36,821 nucleotides of DNA from Larix sibirica (GCA_004151065.3 NWUY0300020184.1:29685-66505); one strand, 5' to 3'; shown: positions 9,811-22,750, counted from the stretch's first letter. Notes: generated by a model from the sequence alone, not told the origin. Translations and numbers: made by a program.

Positions 9811-11829
9811 ATCAACAATCAAGTTATGGGGGTATTTGCCTTATTGGGACTTCCACCCATTACATATTTATTTGACTCAAGTACATACAAAAACATTTCA
9901 TCATACATGTTCATCTTAGGTTAATCTAGCCCTTTTACATGGACCATGACCATCTTTTTACATAATCAAAACAACATTATCAAGGAAGATCATTAAACTG
10001 GATTTTATTCTCCATGGATTCATTTTAATGGCTTTTGCATCTCAATTCTTGAACACACGATATTATTTTTCACTACTTAATTCTTACCTTGCTTTGTTGC
10101 TCCTTTTTCCTTTCACTTTCATTGTGCTACTTTTGCTTTAATATCCCTTGCCTCATGTTTCTTTTGTTCATGTCTAGGGGCATGTCTTCTTCCTTAGTCC
10201 TTTGTGTTCCTCTTTCATCTTCTTTTGCTTCTTTCTATTCTCATTTTTGTCTTGCATAGTTCTTCCTACTAAAATACTTGCATAAAAATGCTTTTTGTTG
10301 GGGTTGACCAAGGTTACAAGATACATATGACCTTGGTTTGACAAATTTAATAAACACACTACCATCATGATTTTACATAACTTAAACTTCATCAGACCTT
10401 TAACTTTGACCATTTCAATGATTTTGACTTACTTTGAATTTACTTTTGCTCAGAGCCTCAACTTGGACTTCAACCTCAATTTCAACTTTAGTTTTGGCTT
10501 TGACTCAACTTTGACTTTGCCATTGATTTTGAGTTGATTTCAACTCCTTACATCAACAAATTGTCATGCCATTGAGTTATTATAATTGTTAATTCATTCT
10601 GCATAGATATAATCTTATCATGGAGAAAACTAATACCAAAATATTGAGAGGCCAGTATTGCTTCCAATCCTCCAATTGTTTAATACCCCATGTTCATAAC
10701 AATGATCTTAATCAGATCACAATTGAACGAGGATTAGAAATAGTGAATACATATCCACTTGAATCCTTTGATGCCAATAAATGCCATAACTACCAAAATT
10801 GTTCAAGTGAACTTCATAGGTCTCCTATGTGATTTGCAAGTTATACATGGAATATATAAGATTAATTATAGACAAAGAATCCAATTATCTCCGAATTAAT
10901 ATGGGAGAAAACAATTTCCCAATTAAAGATTATACTTGTTTTCTCTCTTTCCAGTTGGCATTTATTTGGCATCACTATTGGACCTTCTTGACTACAAGGC
11001 TACCTTTCTTATTGTCTTAATGCTCGTAGATCTCTTATTTGCTTCCTTAAATGTTGTGCTCCAGTGGATGAGCTTTGTTTCTTCCTCATCTTACTTGTAA
11101 TTCTTGAGCTATTTGTCCTTTCCTTGTTGATGTTGGGAATTAGATATGTGCAATAATAAAATCATTGGCATACATAAGTAAGGGACATCAAGAGTTTATA
11201 CACCAAGAAACCCTTGAAGGTAAATTTTGTATTCAATCATTCCATTCCCATGTGTATTCAATAGGTCCCTTTATATATAATAGGTGACCATAACAATATG
11301 TCATGATAAGATATTCAATTCAACCATCTCCATAACTATCTCCAATAATCTCTTCCTAAATCTTTCAATTGATCATTTGAGATCCTCATCCCTAGCTTCT
11401 CTTTTTGTACTCATTGGTTCACATAAATTTTTATGTAGTCTATTTCATTAACATAATATAGTGTATTAGTTGGATAAATTGCAAAGAATAAGGGCCAATG
11501 CATATGTTGAGAATGGTATAGAAAGAATATTAAGAGTAACTTTTATTTCAAGAAATGTTTCTATGATAAAAGATTATTGATTTCACACTTGTCCTCTCAT
11601 AGTAGAAATTTTCAGCTATCTTAGCCTTGCTTTTGCCACATACAAACAATGATTTATGTATTAGAGTAGAATCTCAACAACCTTAAAATCTAAAAGGCCA
11701 AACGATTGTTTGCTCAAATTATAATTGTTCGAGTGAGTGTGACTACCCTTATGGGTAATGCAATTGATTCACCAAATATTAATGATTAATTTGGATATGG
11801 AACTCATAAGCACTCCTTGCACCTTCACC

Positions 11830-12125
11830 TTGCAACCTTTATGTTGCAATCTCATTGTTTCACATGCAACCTAGGGATTTTTCCCCTTGAAGTTCTCCAC
11901 AATATTTGAGGTTTTTGGTTTGTATTATGTAGACCACTTTGCAACTTAGAAATTGTGGCTTCTTGGGGCTTGCAATTTTTCTATTGTGTTATGACCATCT
12001 TACAACCTTCAAATTACATGCTTTTATGCTCTTGTAACCTAGTCTTACATCTCCCACACTCTCTATGTCTTGGCACTTAATTGTGCTTGCACTTTGTAGG
12101 GATTTTGTGGGTATGCAACCCTACC
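11830..12125. repeat. Second, more diverged TGCAACCT block
   Basis: Cores such as ttgcaacctt, atgcaaccta, tttgcaactt, cttgcaattt, cttgtaacct and atgcaaccct recur through the block. Neighbouring text (gtagggattttgtgggt, tggcttcttggggcttgcaa) resembles that of 7299-7790. Probably the same ancient repeat family. Confidence 0.4.
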
Positions 12126-13593
12126 TTACAGTCTTTTGGAGATAAAACCATCTTTATTTTATATTCAAATTATCCCACAATTTTGTTTGAAAGAAAATTC
12201 GTATAATGTTGGAGTACCCAATTCCAGCATAAAGTAATATTTGCAAATTCAACTTGTTCAACCATAGTCTTTTGAAGAGTGTTTGTTTGACATGTGAACA
12301 TCACACAATTTCAATAGCTCATGAGACCTCTTAGGTTTTGTTTTACAACACAACCTCATGACTTTGGACAACCACATTACTTCACCAAGGCATCTTAAGT
12401 ACGACAACATGCGAAAGTTTTAGACCATTTAACCATAATACCGTTTTAATTTAAATGAGAGGATACATTTATATATTCAACACCACCAAGGAAGACTTTG
12501 TGACCATGTTTTGCACCAACAACATTACATGCAACTTTGTAATCACGTTGTTGACTTCCCTTACTCAAGCACACCACCATCTCATACATCGACATTGGAG
12601 GAGATCTCCCCACACATGCCTCTCACAGCTCCAGAACCATAATTACACTAATGAGAAAAACACAAGATAAGATAAAACCCACCGAACACTAAATGGAACG
12701 TTGAGAATACCTATTCAAGCCACACCCAAAAGCTCTATATCACTTTCTATTTATAATGCGGGTTACATTATATGCCACAAAACTAGTAGATTTCTCTAGA
12801 AGCATATGAGCATTGCATTTTAGAGTTTCTAGAACAATATGGGTAGTGCCAATACAAACAATGTATTGAATCAATGGTGTCTAGGTGCATTACTCAATAA
12901 GATATAGTGGATGGGTTGCTCATAATGTGCATTTAATGGATACATACCCATTAACATTACATTTTCTAGCATCCCCAAGGAAACGAAGTTGGTATTATCT
13001 ATTAAAAAAAATATTTTATGTTTTGTTTTTCAAAAAAATAATCGAAACTAAAATTGAACAAAAGTCAATTTTATTGAAACTAGGCAATATTCCACTCATC
13101 CCTACCCTAAGTTTCTAAAAAACTATAATGCTTAAAAATATAGAAGATAAAAACTAAATTGATAAAAAATAACTTTAAAAAGGGGAAAATTGGGGGTCAA
13201 ACTTATTTCTAGATTTACATTTGAATAATGACACCCATTAAGAAAAGGCTTTGGCCCTACTTATTAATTGTTGCTATTTTTTAATTTAAATATCAAGCAT
13301 AAAAAATGTTTTTTATTGAAAATAAAATATTTCAAAAGCTTGACAATTTTTATTTTTATTAAAGAAGACGACAAAGTTCTCTAGCGAAAAGGAGTTTATT
13401 TTCATATAGAAAAGATGTTGCTAAGTGATATTCAATCATAATTTTGAGATATTCTCTAAAGTTGAAGAAACCATTACTTCATTTTGTTATTAAATGGGAA
13501 TTAAATTGTTGTTATTATTAGCATTCAAAAACGTCAAACACCTTTATGATTAACTTCATGATAAACATGTTGAACCAAGGATTAACTAATGCA

Positions 13594-13875
13594 ACTAGTC
13601 AAAGCAAATAGGTTTATCATCTTGAAAGAGTATTGTTCCAAGACCAACCCAAAAGAAGCACACCCAATAGTGAAGAGTTAAGTGGAATCAAGAGTGATGT
13701 GCATATGTTAAATAAAGGGCTTATTTAAGGCTCTCAAAAGCTAGTTGTGTCATAGTGGACCAATAAAAGGAATCATTTTTTGTTAGGTCAGATAGGGAGT
13801 GAGCAATATCAAAGAACTCATAGACATATCTATGTTAGAAGCTTGCTAAACCTAGAAATCCTTGAAGCTTTTTAT
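13594..13875 (-). repeat. Duplicated gypsy RNase H-region segment, distal copy
   Basis: About 282 bp that match 14093-14374 at a constant 499-bp offset, roughly 80-85 percent identical by eye. It encodes the same connection and RNase H start (LQGFLGLASF to LGTILFQDD) but is not followed by the rest of RNase H. Confidence 0.8.
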
Positions 13876-14092
13876 AAATTATCTCAAGTGATAGGCCCGG
13901 AGTTGGGTAATTGACTTTTGTTGCTCTTTTATTAAAGTGCCCTATGTTAATCAATGCTTCAGGCTAAGATGACCAAATTTATGAAGAATTTGGTTCCTAA
14001 GAGGAATTGAAGCCACTTAGCCACTACATGAAGTATGGCCAATATTTCCTTCTTGTATGCAAATATGCACATCTCTCAGTGACTTAACTTGT

Positions 14093-14374
14093 GACTTTCA
14101 AAGAAAATGGATCTATCATCTTGAAAGAGCACTGTACCAAGACCGAACCCAAAAGAAGCACGCTCAATAGTGAAGAATCAAGTGAAATCAAGGGCGATGA
14201 TTACATGTTAAATCAAGGGCTTATTAAGGCTATCAAAATATTTTTGTGTCATGGTGGACTAATGAAAGAAATGATTTTTTGTTAGGTTAGACATGGGGCG
14301 AGCAATAGCAAATAACTTGTAGACATATCTAGAACAAAAGCTTGCTAAAGTTGGAAATCCTCAAAGCTTCTTCA
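14093..14374 (-). repeat. Duplicated gypsy RNase H-region segment, proximal copy
   Basis: The copy in its expected place, directly after the RT domain. On the minus strand it continues into the next RNase H block (HKLSH, then YKKEILAIL), which shows it is the original and 13594-13875 the extra copy. Confidence 0.75.
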
Positions 14375-14620
14375 AGGTTGTAGGCATCGGCATCACCTTA
14401 ATGGCTTGGATCTTGGAAAGATTGGTACAAAGTCTCCATAGAGATCATATGGCGAAGCTAGGCTAGGGAAATCTTGACAAATTCACATGTGGATTCCTTT
14501 GCATAGATATTATGTTGGAATAAAGTATTTGGTACAAGATCCAAATGTTGTGGATATTTTGTTAATGTTATGCTATATAGGAGTATATCATCAAAGAAAA
14601 CCAGGGAAAAATTGCAAAAG

Positions 14621-14772
14621 TACTTACTGAACACTAAGAGCAAGAGCATTGTAGAAGTAGAACACCATCAAAACTTGCTAAGGTACTTACTGAACACTAA
14701 GAGCAAGAGCATTGTAGAAGCAGAACACCATCAAAACTTGCTAAGGTACTTACTGAACACTAAGAGCAAGAA
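14621..14772. repeat. 63-bp tandem repeat (about 2.4 copies) inside gypsy RT
   Basis: Units start at 14621, 14684 and 14747 and are nearly identical. On the minus strand the unit begins with VFSKYLSKF, the few residues that normally lie just before the catalytic FFDD box, then an in-frame stop. The expansion sits where the MPFGL region should be. On the plus strand the same repeat leaves a meaningless 69-codon open frame. Confidence 0.9.
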
Positions 14773-15040
14773 CACATGAAGGTCAAGAGCAAGAACACAA
14801 GAACTTGGAATTGGGCCTAGTGAGGCATGAACACATTCTTCCCTTGGTCCTAGAGTTGAATATGTATTTGGTAGTAACCTAAATGAAGGTCAATCTTAGA
14901 AAAACCTTAGGCACCATGTATCTCATCCATCAAATCATCTACATAATTATTATTCTTGATAGTAATGCTTCTCTATAATCAATACAAAGGTGGTAAGAAC
15001 CATATTTTTTCCTCATTATGACAACTAGTGCAACATGAAG

Positions 15041-15407
15041 GTTCTTACTAAGAATTACAATCCCTTAAAAAAAAATCTACAAGCCATAATTTAATCCCAT
15101 AGTTTTGAAAATGCCCATATTGATGGGACCTTTGGTGGGATCCAATTCAATGATGTAATGAACCCAGTCCCCTCATCTTGTAAACTTTGCATCAACTGGT
15201 CGTGGACAAGGAATGCTCCACCCAACCATAGGCAATTTGTGTTCATAATTCTCTTAGCACAATTGCCACCCTCGAGTTGGGACTATGAATCCATTAGGGC
15301 GAGGTTCCCGTGGTTGACTCTAAGCTTCTTCCATAGCACAGCCCATAGTTGACCAAGAATTCAACCTTCTTCATTACATACAAGGCAATGATTAAAGGTT
15401 TTTCCAA
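15041..15407 (-). other. Gypsy internal leader or decayed upstream pol
   Basis: Lies between the PBS-like site and the RT start. A few residues just before the RT block fit the N-terminal RT region (for example IRPSTSPC-like spacing), but no intact gag or protease is visible. The distance from PBS to RT, under 400 bp, means several kilobases of internal region were deleted or never present. Confidence 0.35.
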
Positions 15408-15429
15408 TGGCTCTATATTGTACCCCAAA
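15408..15429 (-). other. PBS-like site (initiator Met tRNA type), degenerate
   Basis: On the minus strand the text resembles the common gypsy primer-binding sequence tggtatcagagcc: a ggggta start and a tagagccattgg end with a few extra bases between. Position at the inner edge of the LTR supports it; the match is imperfect. Confidence 0.35.
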
Positions 15430-15819
15430 TAGGATCACTAGTCAGGGACCTAATGATGCAATCCATGTGATGCCAAACCCCCAAAAATGATGGATGAAAA
15501 TGGCTTAAATAAAAGATATTAATAAATCAAAATAAAATAAAATAAAACTCATGAGTCATAAGACAAGGGTTAAGACAGGGGCAAAGGACAAGGTCATGAC
15601 CACCGAGGTTCTTTAGGATTCCTAGCCCTTGCACACCTTCCCTTTCATGGATTCATATCCCCCCATCTTTTGTCAGTGTTATCTCCTCATCTACAACCAT
15701 CTATTTTTTTAAAATTAATTAAATAGTAAGTGTTCAAGTACTAATACATAAGCTTTGGCCCTTGGCCATTTTACATTACAATTACCTTACAAGTTGGGGT
15801 CTTCGACGGGGGTGTTACA
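15430..15819 (-). mobile_element. Ty3/gypsy-type LTR, about 390 bp
   Basis: On the minus strand it begins with tgtaacaccccc, a typical plant gypsy LTR start, directly after a polypurine tract. The far boundary near 15430 is set by the PBS-like site and is uncertain. Inside there is an (AAAAT)n stretch near 15529-15546 and a TA-rich promoter-like area. The partner LTR was not found in the window by eye. Confidence 0.55.
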
Positions 15820-15836
15820 TTCCCCTCCCCCTTAAT
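15820..15836 (-). other. Polypurine tract next to the LTR
   Basis: The minus strand reads aattaagggggaggggaa immediately before the LTR start tgtaacacc. A purine run abutting an LTR is the primer for plus-strand synthesis and normally lies upstream of a 3' LTR. Confidence 0.6.
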
Positions 15837-18800
15837 TTGACATTATCCTTGATGTTCCTTTAATTTTTGTATCTCTAAAATATTTTCTTGTTACTCTTTT
15901 TTTCTTTTTTCTTTTTCTTTTTCTTTCTTGTAGCCCTCAATGGTACTTTGTTTTATCTTCGGCTACACTTGTTAAACTATCCAAAATGCCATATGCCCAT
16001 CTTTATTCTTGAGATGTCTACAATACTTACATTGAACAAGAAACTTAATAAACACATTACAACCATTCATGGATAAATCATTTCCTCAACAAAATTTTCC
16101 AAAATCATAGCTATAAAAATATATACACATGCATATTAAAATAAGAAAAATACACATAAGTTCAAGTACTTTATGTTTTTGCATTTGTCCATTTCACATG
16201 GATTCCATGAGCGAAGTTTACGTTATTATCTTCTTCAGACATACACATTTGACTTCTTCACTCGGTTGTGAAGTGAGGTTTAGCTCATTGCCCTCTTCAG
16301 ACACACTCATGCCCATTTGATCCTCTTTGCAATTATTCAAATTTATACAGTGCCTCTTTTCCCGGTTGCACTCACCCCTTTAGGCTTAGGCATCCCCTTC
16401 ACTATTATACAGTTCCTCGAGTGATCGATCCTAGCCAAGGGATTCACATACAAGAGAGTGCACTCACGGCGATCAAGACAGCATGAGTCCAATGTCAAGG
16501 TAGTGGCTTCCTCCCTTTTACTCCAGCTTTTGGCATCAACTTTTACAACCATACTCAAGGCTTCATTCTTTAACTTTACTCTCTCTTGATAGAGATTTCC
16601 TATAGTCATGTACACATGACTACTCATGCATATTTCATTTCACTCCATACACACCAACTTGCAAATAATTATTAGCAACATGATCACTCCAACAAATAAC
16701 TTACAATGAAAATAAAACACATTATTAACATGCATAATCTTGATGCAATAAAGCACATGTGCCAATACGTATACTTTTACACATGCTTTACATCACATTT
16801 ATCATTATAATTATTATTATAGGTGGATTGGTTTATTGGTTTTTTGTAGGGTGCCTCCCTCCCTCTTATTATTTAGTTTAATTAATTCAACTATTATTTT
16901 AGTTACAACTCCTTCATCACAATACACACCATACAGTCATGCTATTTATCTCCACCATATTGAGTTGGTTGAGCCAATGCCTCAACATCTTATCCAACCA
17001 TCTCCTTCAGTTGTTGACTATCTAAACACCGTCCTCTAATTCCAAACACAACACTAGGGTTTTACCATTTCTCTCTTCCTAGTGCTCTTCAGTGTTGCAA
17101 AGAAGGGTAGAGTACAAATGTCAACATAGGTAAGAAGGCCAATATTGTACTAACTCAGGTAGCATTTACAATTTTAATAACATTACAATTTTTATCATTA
17201 TTTGGTTATTGCTTCATATCCAACAAAACATATCATAACTTACAATAACCACATAACATAGCATGACTCATTATAAACGTGAATACATGGTCACATTCAT
17301 TATTACCATAAGGCTTATTGCCTCCATATAACCCTCTTGGGAAACATTCACTCAATGCATTCAATAACATAGCATATCATAACATGGTATCAATCATGGC
17401 TAAAAATGAATATGTATCCAATTCCTTCAATACAATACAATGCAATAACGTATACTTTCATTATTGTCATCAATATCTCTAATGATACTTGGGCAATTAG
17501 TGCATTACACCAATTGACTCGATTATTTCACCCATTCTTGATCATCCTTTCTTTATTCTAATCTTCTCTTCCCCGATTTGTTTATCGTGCACACTTCTTT
17601 AACATTTTGCCCCTGTTGTCATCCATACCTGGATTCTTAACAAAACACAATATAAATCAACATGCTCGAATATTCAAGGCATACACACTAGTATACTTTA
17701 CTTTAAATCAAATGCAACACAATTCATATTTCAATATGCCTATACAGGCACCATGTAGTATTGAGCATGCTCCATACAATTCAATATTCAATGAATACAT
17801 TTCAGCATTCGAAATGCCTTCTTCTTAATGTAGTCATGTTCATAATGAATGCAAATCAGCTGCAATCTTGCTTACAAGTAACATTGTTCCATTGCTCATG
17901 CATCCAATGCATTCTACATTATTTGAATGTATGCATTTAAACATAATACAACGATGCTCATATGCAAAATACACATCAACACTGCATACATCTCAATGTA
18001 TCACCATGGAAACTGAAGGTTCTACCTAACACCTAGACACTACCCAACCCTCTCCTCAACATTTCATTGACTATCTAGTTGCATTCCTTTCTACCTAGAC
18101 ACCACACTAGGAATGCATCCATTCCTTTTTAGGTGTATCCAATGCCAACAAAATGGTTGTAAATGAGATGTCCTTCTAACAAGGAGACCAATGGGTATAT
18201 GTGTAGTGCTCCAGGATTCCTTTCAATTTACCATGGCTCCATATCCATACAACATTCATGATTCTAATTCAAAGGCTCATTTTTAAGGGTTATAGTTATC
18301 ACTTCATAATCATCCCATACATGATCATTTACATGTATCAAATATTTAATGATCTTTTATTTATTTTTTCTACTGAGCTATGAGCCTATATTCAATAGCA
18401 TTATCAATTACTTATCAAATTACAAAGAAGAAAATCCATACCACATTTCCCTTTTTAGTTATAAGAACATTACCTCTATGGTGACCAACCATATTGTTGG
18501 GGTTACCTGAACATGATCCTTTACAACTTCCTTCAACCTCCTCAACTAATAGATGTTAATCTCCATCTTTGCTAAGGAGCTATGCCATTAGCTTGGTCCT
18601 TTCTCTGTTTTATCTTTTTCAAATGACATAAGTGCATAGATTTTCCATTCTACCTATGCACATGTGCTCTCAATTTGCAGTAGCTTCTTCCTTGATTCAT
18701 CTCAACTTGTTTTTCCCTTTTCTTTCTCCAATCCTATCCATGTTCATGCCATAACAATTGTTTAGCAATAACTAACCTCACACCCTTTAATATATGTTGT

Positions 18801-21800
18801 GTCAATGCTCTTCATATGTTTTATTGACTCCAAAGTCTTCGAATAAATAAACATTGACATCTTTAATACCAATCTACTTTAAGATGTCATTCTTGTTTGT
18901 CAAGCCCACATATTCTCATTATTGCATGCCACAAGAGGCGGTTGAAAATGTGGTGTAGATATAGTCCTTGTCCTGTACTTTAAATAAGCTAGCAAAGTAT
19001 CTTCATTCTTGACCCTTCTGCATAGAAGCTCAGTTTCTCAGTTTTCACTTTTCTTGGTAGCCTAAAGGTAGGATTTCACCTCAACAAGCTCTTACTCTAA
19101 GAGGCCATCTCAATTTGGACTTCTAGAGAATTTCCACTAGCTCATAATTGCAATATGCTTGAATTAAGCCTTTAATAACTCTTCCCCTTATCATCGTGTC
19201 CTTTGCAATAGTCCTTGATTTGATGTCCTACTCTACAAAGTTCTCACTTGACACTTTTCAACATAGCAGCCTGGAATTAGATTGTTATGATATGAGAAAA
19301 CAAAAAACATATTGAGTTCCCAATTGCCTTATAACAAGATAAATTAGGAAAATCTCTCATTCAAAACCACATTTGAGACAAAATATGGTTAGTCAAATTA
19401 TGGGATAATTTCTCAATGGGACTAGGAGGAGAAAGTTGTTGATAGTCGTGCAAATTAAACTTGTTCTTGTAGCAGCCATTGCACCAAAGGCTACTCTCAA
19501 AATTAGGGATAGCTGATGGAATCTATCACTTTTCTGCAACTTTAGAAACAATTTGTCACAACTTTTGAGATTGTAAACATAACACAAATTTTAAAGAAAC
19601 TGTAACCAAGTAGAACCATCAATATGTCTAAATTGCCATTTGAAGAGATCATACTAGGGATAGAAATAGGTTGTCACCTTGTTAGTGCTCTCAAAACTCC
19701 ATGTGTAGCAAACATCCATTTAACCTTGTGTGATACCAGACACCAAACCCACCATTGTCCATGAACTAATGCTTTTAAGCATGGCTTTAACTACCCTTGT
19801 CACATAAAAATTAATAAAATTTGAGATAAATACAATTCTATTGACAACAATCCTCTACAAACACTTGAATTTTAACAACCAATGAATGAATAGGATAATG
19901 TCATTCTATTCTCTGAACTAATCCAATAAACACCAATAGAATTTCATGATGTTGCAACCTAAAAATTGAATCAGTGGTGGTGTGCATATACTTAAGGTTA
20001 GAGGAAGTTGAGTGAAACCAAGTTGCATTGATTAAAACATAGAAAGCCATGTGATGTGTTCCATGCCCTTATCAAGGATGTCTTATATGCATCTCCTAGA
20101 ATGCCACGGTATACTTCTGAAGTAATGTAGAAAATTCTGGAGTAGAAGGTTGTTGAGGAGCACTTCCCTCCATGTAGTACAAGCAAACCATGAAACAAAA
20201 CTAACCCGTGTTCAACAATTTGGACATGTGTTTGGAGTTCATAGTTTGGATGCTCTTAGGTTCAAGTCCTTTGAGAGTCACCTCACACCCATCATCGTAG
20301 AAAGAGAGGAATTTATCTTAATGGTTAGTGGAGTAAGTACCTATGTAAATAAGCCATTGAATACCAAAAACATCTACCCCACAACATTTGTGAGATAAAA
20401 GTGATCCTTGTTGAGGCTATTGTCTTCCACATGAATTTCTACCTTTTGCACCATAGGTTCACATTGAATATGTTTATGGACTATGAGATTAATGGAGAAG
20501 TATTCATAAGTATCGAGATGGAGGCCCAAATGCTTACCCTATTTCTAATCAATAATGTTTAATGTACTATGGGGACAAACTAGAATAAGGACCCTTTATT
20601 TTTTAGTATGGACATAAAACTCGAAGGTGTCAAATATACACAATGAAGTTATAGTAGCAAGGGAGATCGAGGGTTTCCATGTTTCTAATGGTGGGGGGGA
20701 TTGATCTTGTCAATTAGAGCCATTATCGAGTTCTTCAAGAAAAATATCCTATGCAAGTTCATACTTTGAGTGATATTGGTGTAGGTCTTCAACCATAATT
20801 TTCCTGGGGTATTATGGACACGACCCTTAGACCAAGAGAGAACATATATGACAAGGGTTTGAAGTGGGAGAATTTAGTTTTTGTTAGGTTGATGGGTAGG
20901 GGATTTGGTATGTGGAATATCAAACTTTCCCTTTTCTTGGTTTTTCTATCATATGTATAACCCATTTCTCTCAAACCAAGTATCTTTCTCTTAGTAGCCT
21001 CAACACGACTCCCAACTCTTCTAGTTATAATAATGACTTTTCATGATAGTTGGGTTTAAACATTTTTACCTCAATCATGATTTCTAATTGTATAAAGTTT
21101 GAAACATCAATGTCCTACAAATGACTTGGAACCTCTCTCTAAATTCTTCAAAAATATAGTCCTTCTGGGAAAAATGCATGAACTGGTTTTTGTAAGGCTT
21201 ATCACAATATTTACTCTCTAGGTTAATGAATATGCAGAATCACTAAAATCCCCTCTAAGGTTTTAACAATCCATCTTTTTCCCCAAGTATGAGTTGCCCC
21301 ATCCTAATGTTATATGGAACATTCAACTTATCCTCTTGCTCATACATTTGCACCTTGATTGCAAGTTTGACAATCTTGATTAGCTATGTGTGCACTTCCA
21401 TTGGTCTACAAACGTCATATTGTTGGATCTTCATTTGAAGATTAAAATTGGGTCTTTGGTGGTGATGTATCATCAACATTCTTGGAGGATATTTCCTTTT
21501 GTGTAAAAAAGGTTTAGCTCCTCCTCTTCTACCTCATAGCCCTCATGAGTATGGAATGAGGAATTTGGGCCATGTTCCATGGACCTTAGTTCCATTCATC
21601 TCTCGTATTTCTTATGTAAAATCATGAGACTATCCTGCAAATTTACCTAAGTCACATACTAAGATTTCCCCTTCAAATTTTGTTTTTGTAATTTTTTTGT
21701 GTGGCATAAAAATGATAACATGTCAAACTATTCTAATAACAACTCACAATGGTCATGTAACCAAATGGGACCACTACTACAACATAAATATAAATAGAAC

Positions 21801-22750
21801 AATCATTACAAAAATTAAGCAAGAAACAATAGGGGCACCTACACAACCAAGGATGGATTACACCTGCAACTCTATAATAATGGAGGAAGTCATCTCCAAT
21901 AAACACCAATAATAGTTTGTTTGCATTGAAAAAATGATAAGAGATGCATAAGAGAGGGGTCATAACACTTCTATTTATAACGATCCACTAGCAAACACCC
22001 TAACTTAATGCTTAAAGCACTAATAAGAGTCATTCAAACTTTCTTACATAAAATGCCATCTTTACAAATCCAACATTATGACAGAATCATGAGCATAGAT
22101 ACAAAATAGTGCATGTGCATAAAGTCTAATACCTATGAAATATGTCATGATTAAGTACACAAGTCGTTCAAAGCTAATAAATCAATTATTGTTGTCTCTT
22201 ACTAATGTAATGGTTGATTTGTTGCAGGATGAGTATGCCTTCTTGCTCCACCTTCCCCTCCTCCTTTGTAGGGCATGATGTGTGGGGGGGTGTGTAATTA
22301 ACAATCAAATATAACTATTGTGGCATCTTAGAATTGTTTCTATGACTAAAATCTCCTCTTGCCTCATTTTTATTCTTTACATGAAATTTTACACTAAAGC
22401 ACTCTTCATTTTTTTTTTTCCATTTAAATTGTTATCAAATCATTCCTTCAAATGCTTCCTCACATTTTGTGAATGACACCTGAAGTAAACACCATTGAAT
22501 AAAAACATTTACTCCTAACCTAGAAAGACTCCATTGCACTCGAACCCATAATCTCTCACCAATTTCCACCTTAAAACTTGTAAGTTTAAACCTATTAAAC
22601 TTCAATTTCAACTTTTTTATACTAGCATAGATCCATCTTAAACCCATATCTATACTTTTCATTTGGTTTTAATTTTTTATTTTATGAGTTGACATGAATT
22701 TTTTTAATTACTTTTTATTTTTGGTAACATAACACTACGCTCGTCAATTG
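15837..22750. other. Long tract without identifiable genes
   Basis: Contains a T-rich pyrimidine run (15894-15931) and a G-poor stretch rich in attcaat, atgcat and cataca words (about 16640-18250). There are short frames of no recognisable family, such as 94 codons at 16343-16627 minus. The placement beside the PPT suggests that at least the nearest part belonged to the internal region of an LTR element transcribed leftward, but I could not identify integrase or other pol domains. Minus-strand pieces near 20000-20560 (LGLHLDTYEYF and a following hydrophobic stretch) might be a decayed retroelement protease; this is weak. Confidence 0.35.

Larger units (their letters stand above)
9140..13593. 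other. Unassigned AT-rich sequence
   Basis: Only short frames with no recognisable domain. It contains quasi-palindromic GGTTTTTG units (9751-9810), a stretch rich in TTGAC cores (10301-10530), and the second TGCAACCT block (11830-12125). I see no gene. Confidence 0.4.
13594..15040 (-). pseudogene. Ty3/gypsy pol remnant (RT and RNase H)
   Basis: Reading from high to low coordinates on the minus strand: an RT start (KYGSYHLCIDYR, near 14990-15030), a tract like AKVFSKIDL to GYHQI (decayed, near 14880-14930), the catalytic box FFDDILLYS followed by QHLDLVPNTLFQHNIYAKES in a 63-codon open stretch (14458-14649), then the RT-RNase H connection (KIQAIKVMPMPTTLKKL, ARPMSNLTK) and RNase H sequence (SFGFGLGTVLFQDDRSI, then YKKEILAILHVVAKWLQFLL). 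All are Ty3/gypsy hallmarks. The FFDD aspartates are kept, but frameshifts, stops and two internal duplications break the gene. No gag, protease or integrase could be placed convincingly. Not functional. Confidence 0.75.

Noticed and set aside
14621-14772. Possible CRISPR-like or other direct-repeat array
   Set aside because: Units abut with no unique spacers and lie within a decayed RT gene; an ordinary tandem repeat.
14570-14779. Plus-strand 69-codon frame with repeated KSKSIVE units
   Set aside because: Antisense to the gypsy RT and created by the 63-bp tandem repeat.
16343-16627. Minus-strand 94-codon frame
   Set aside because: No recognisable family, no supporting context beyond nearness to an LTR; left as unassigned.
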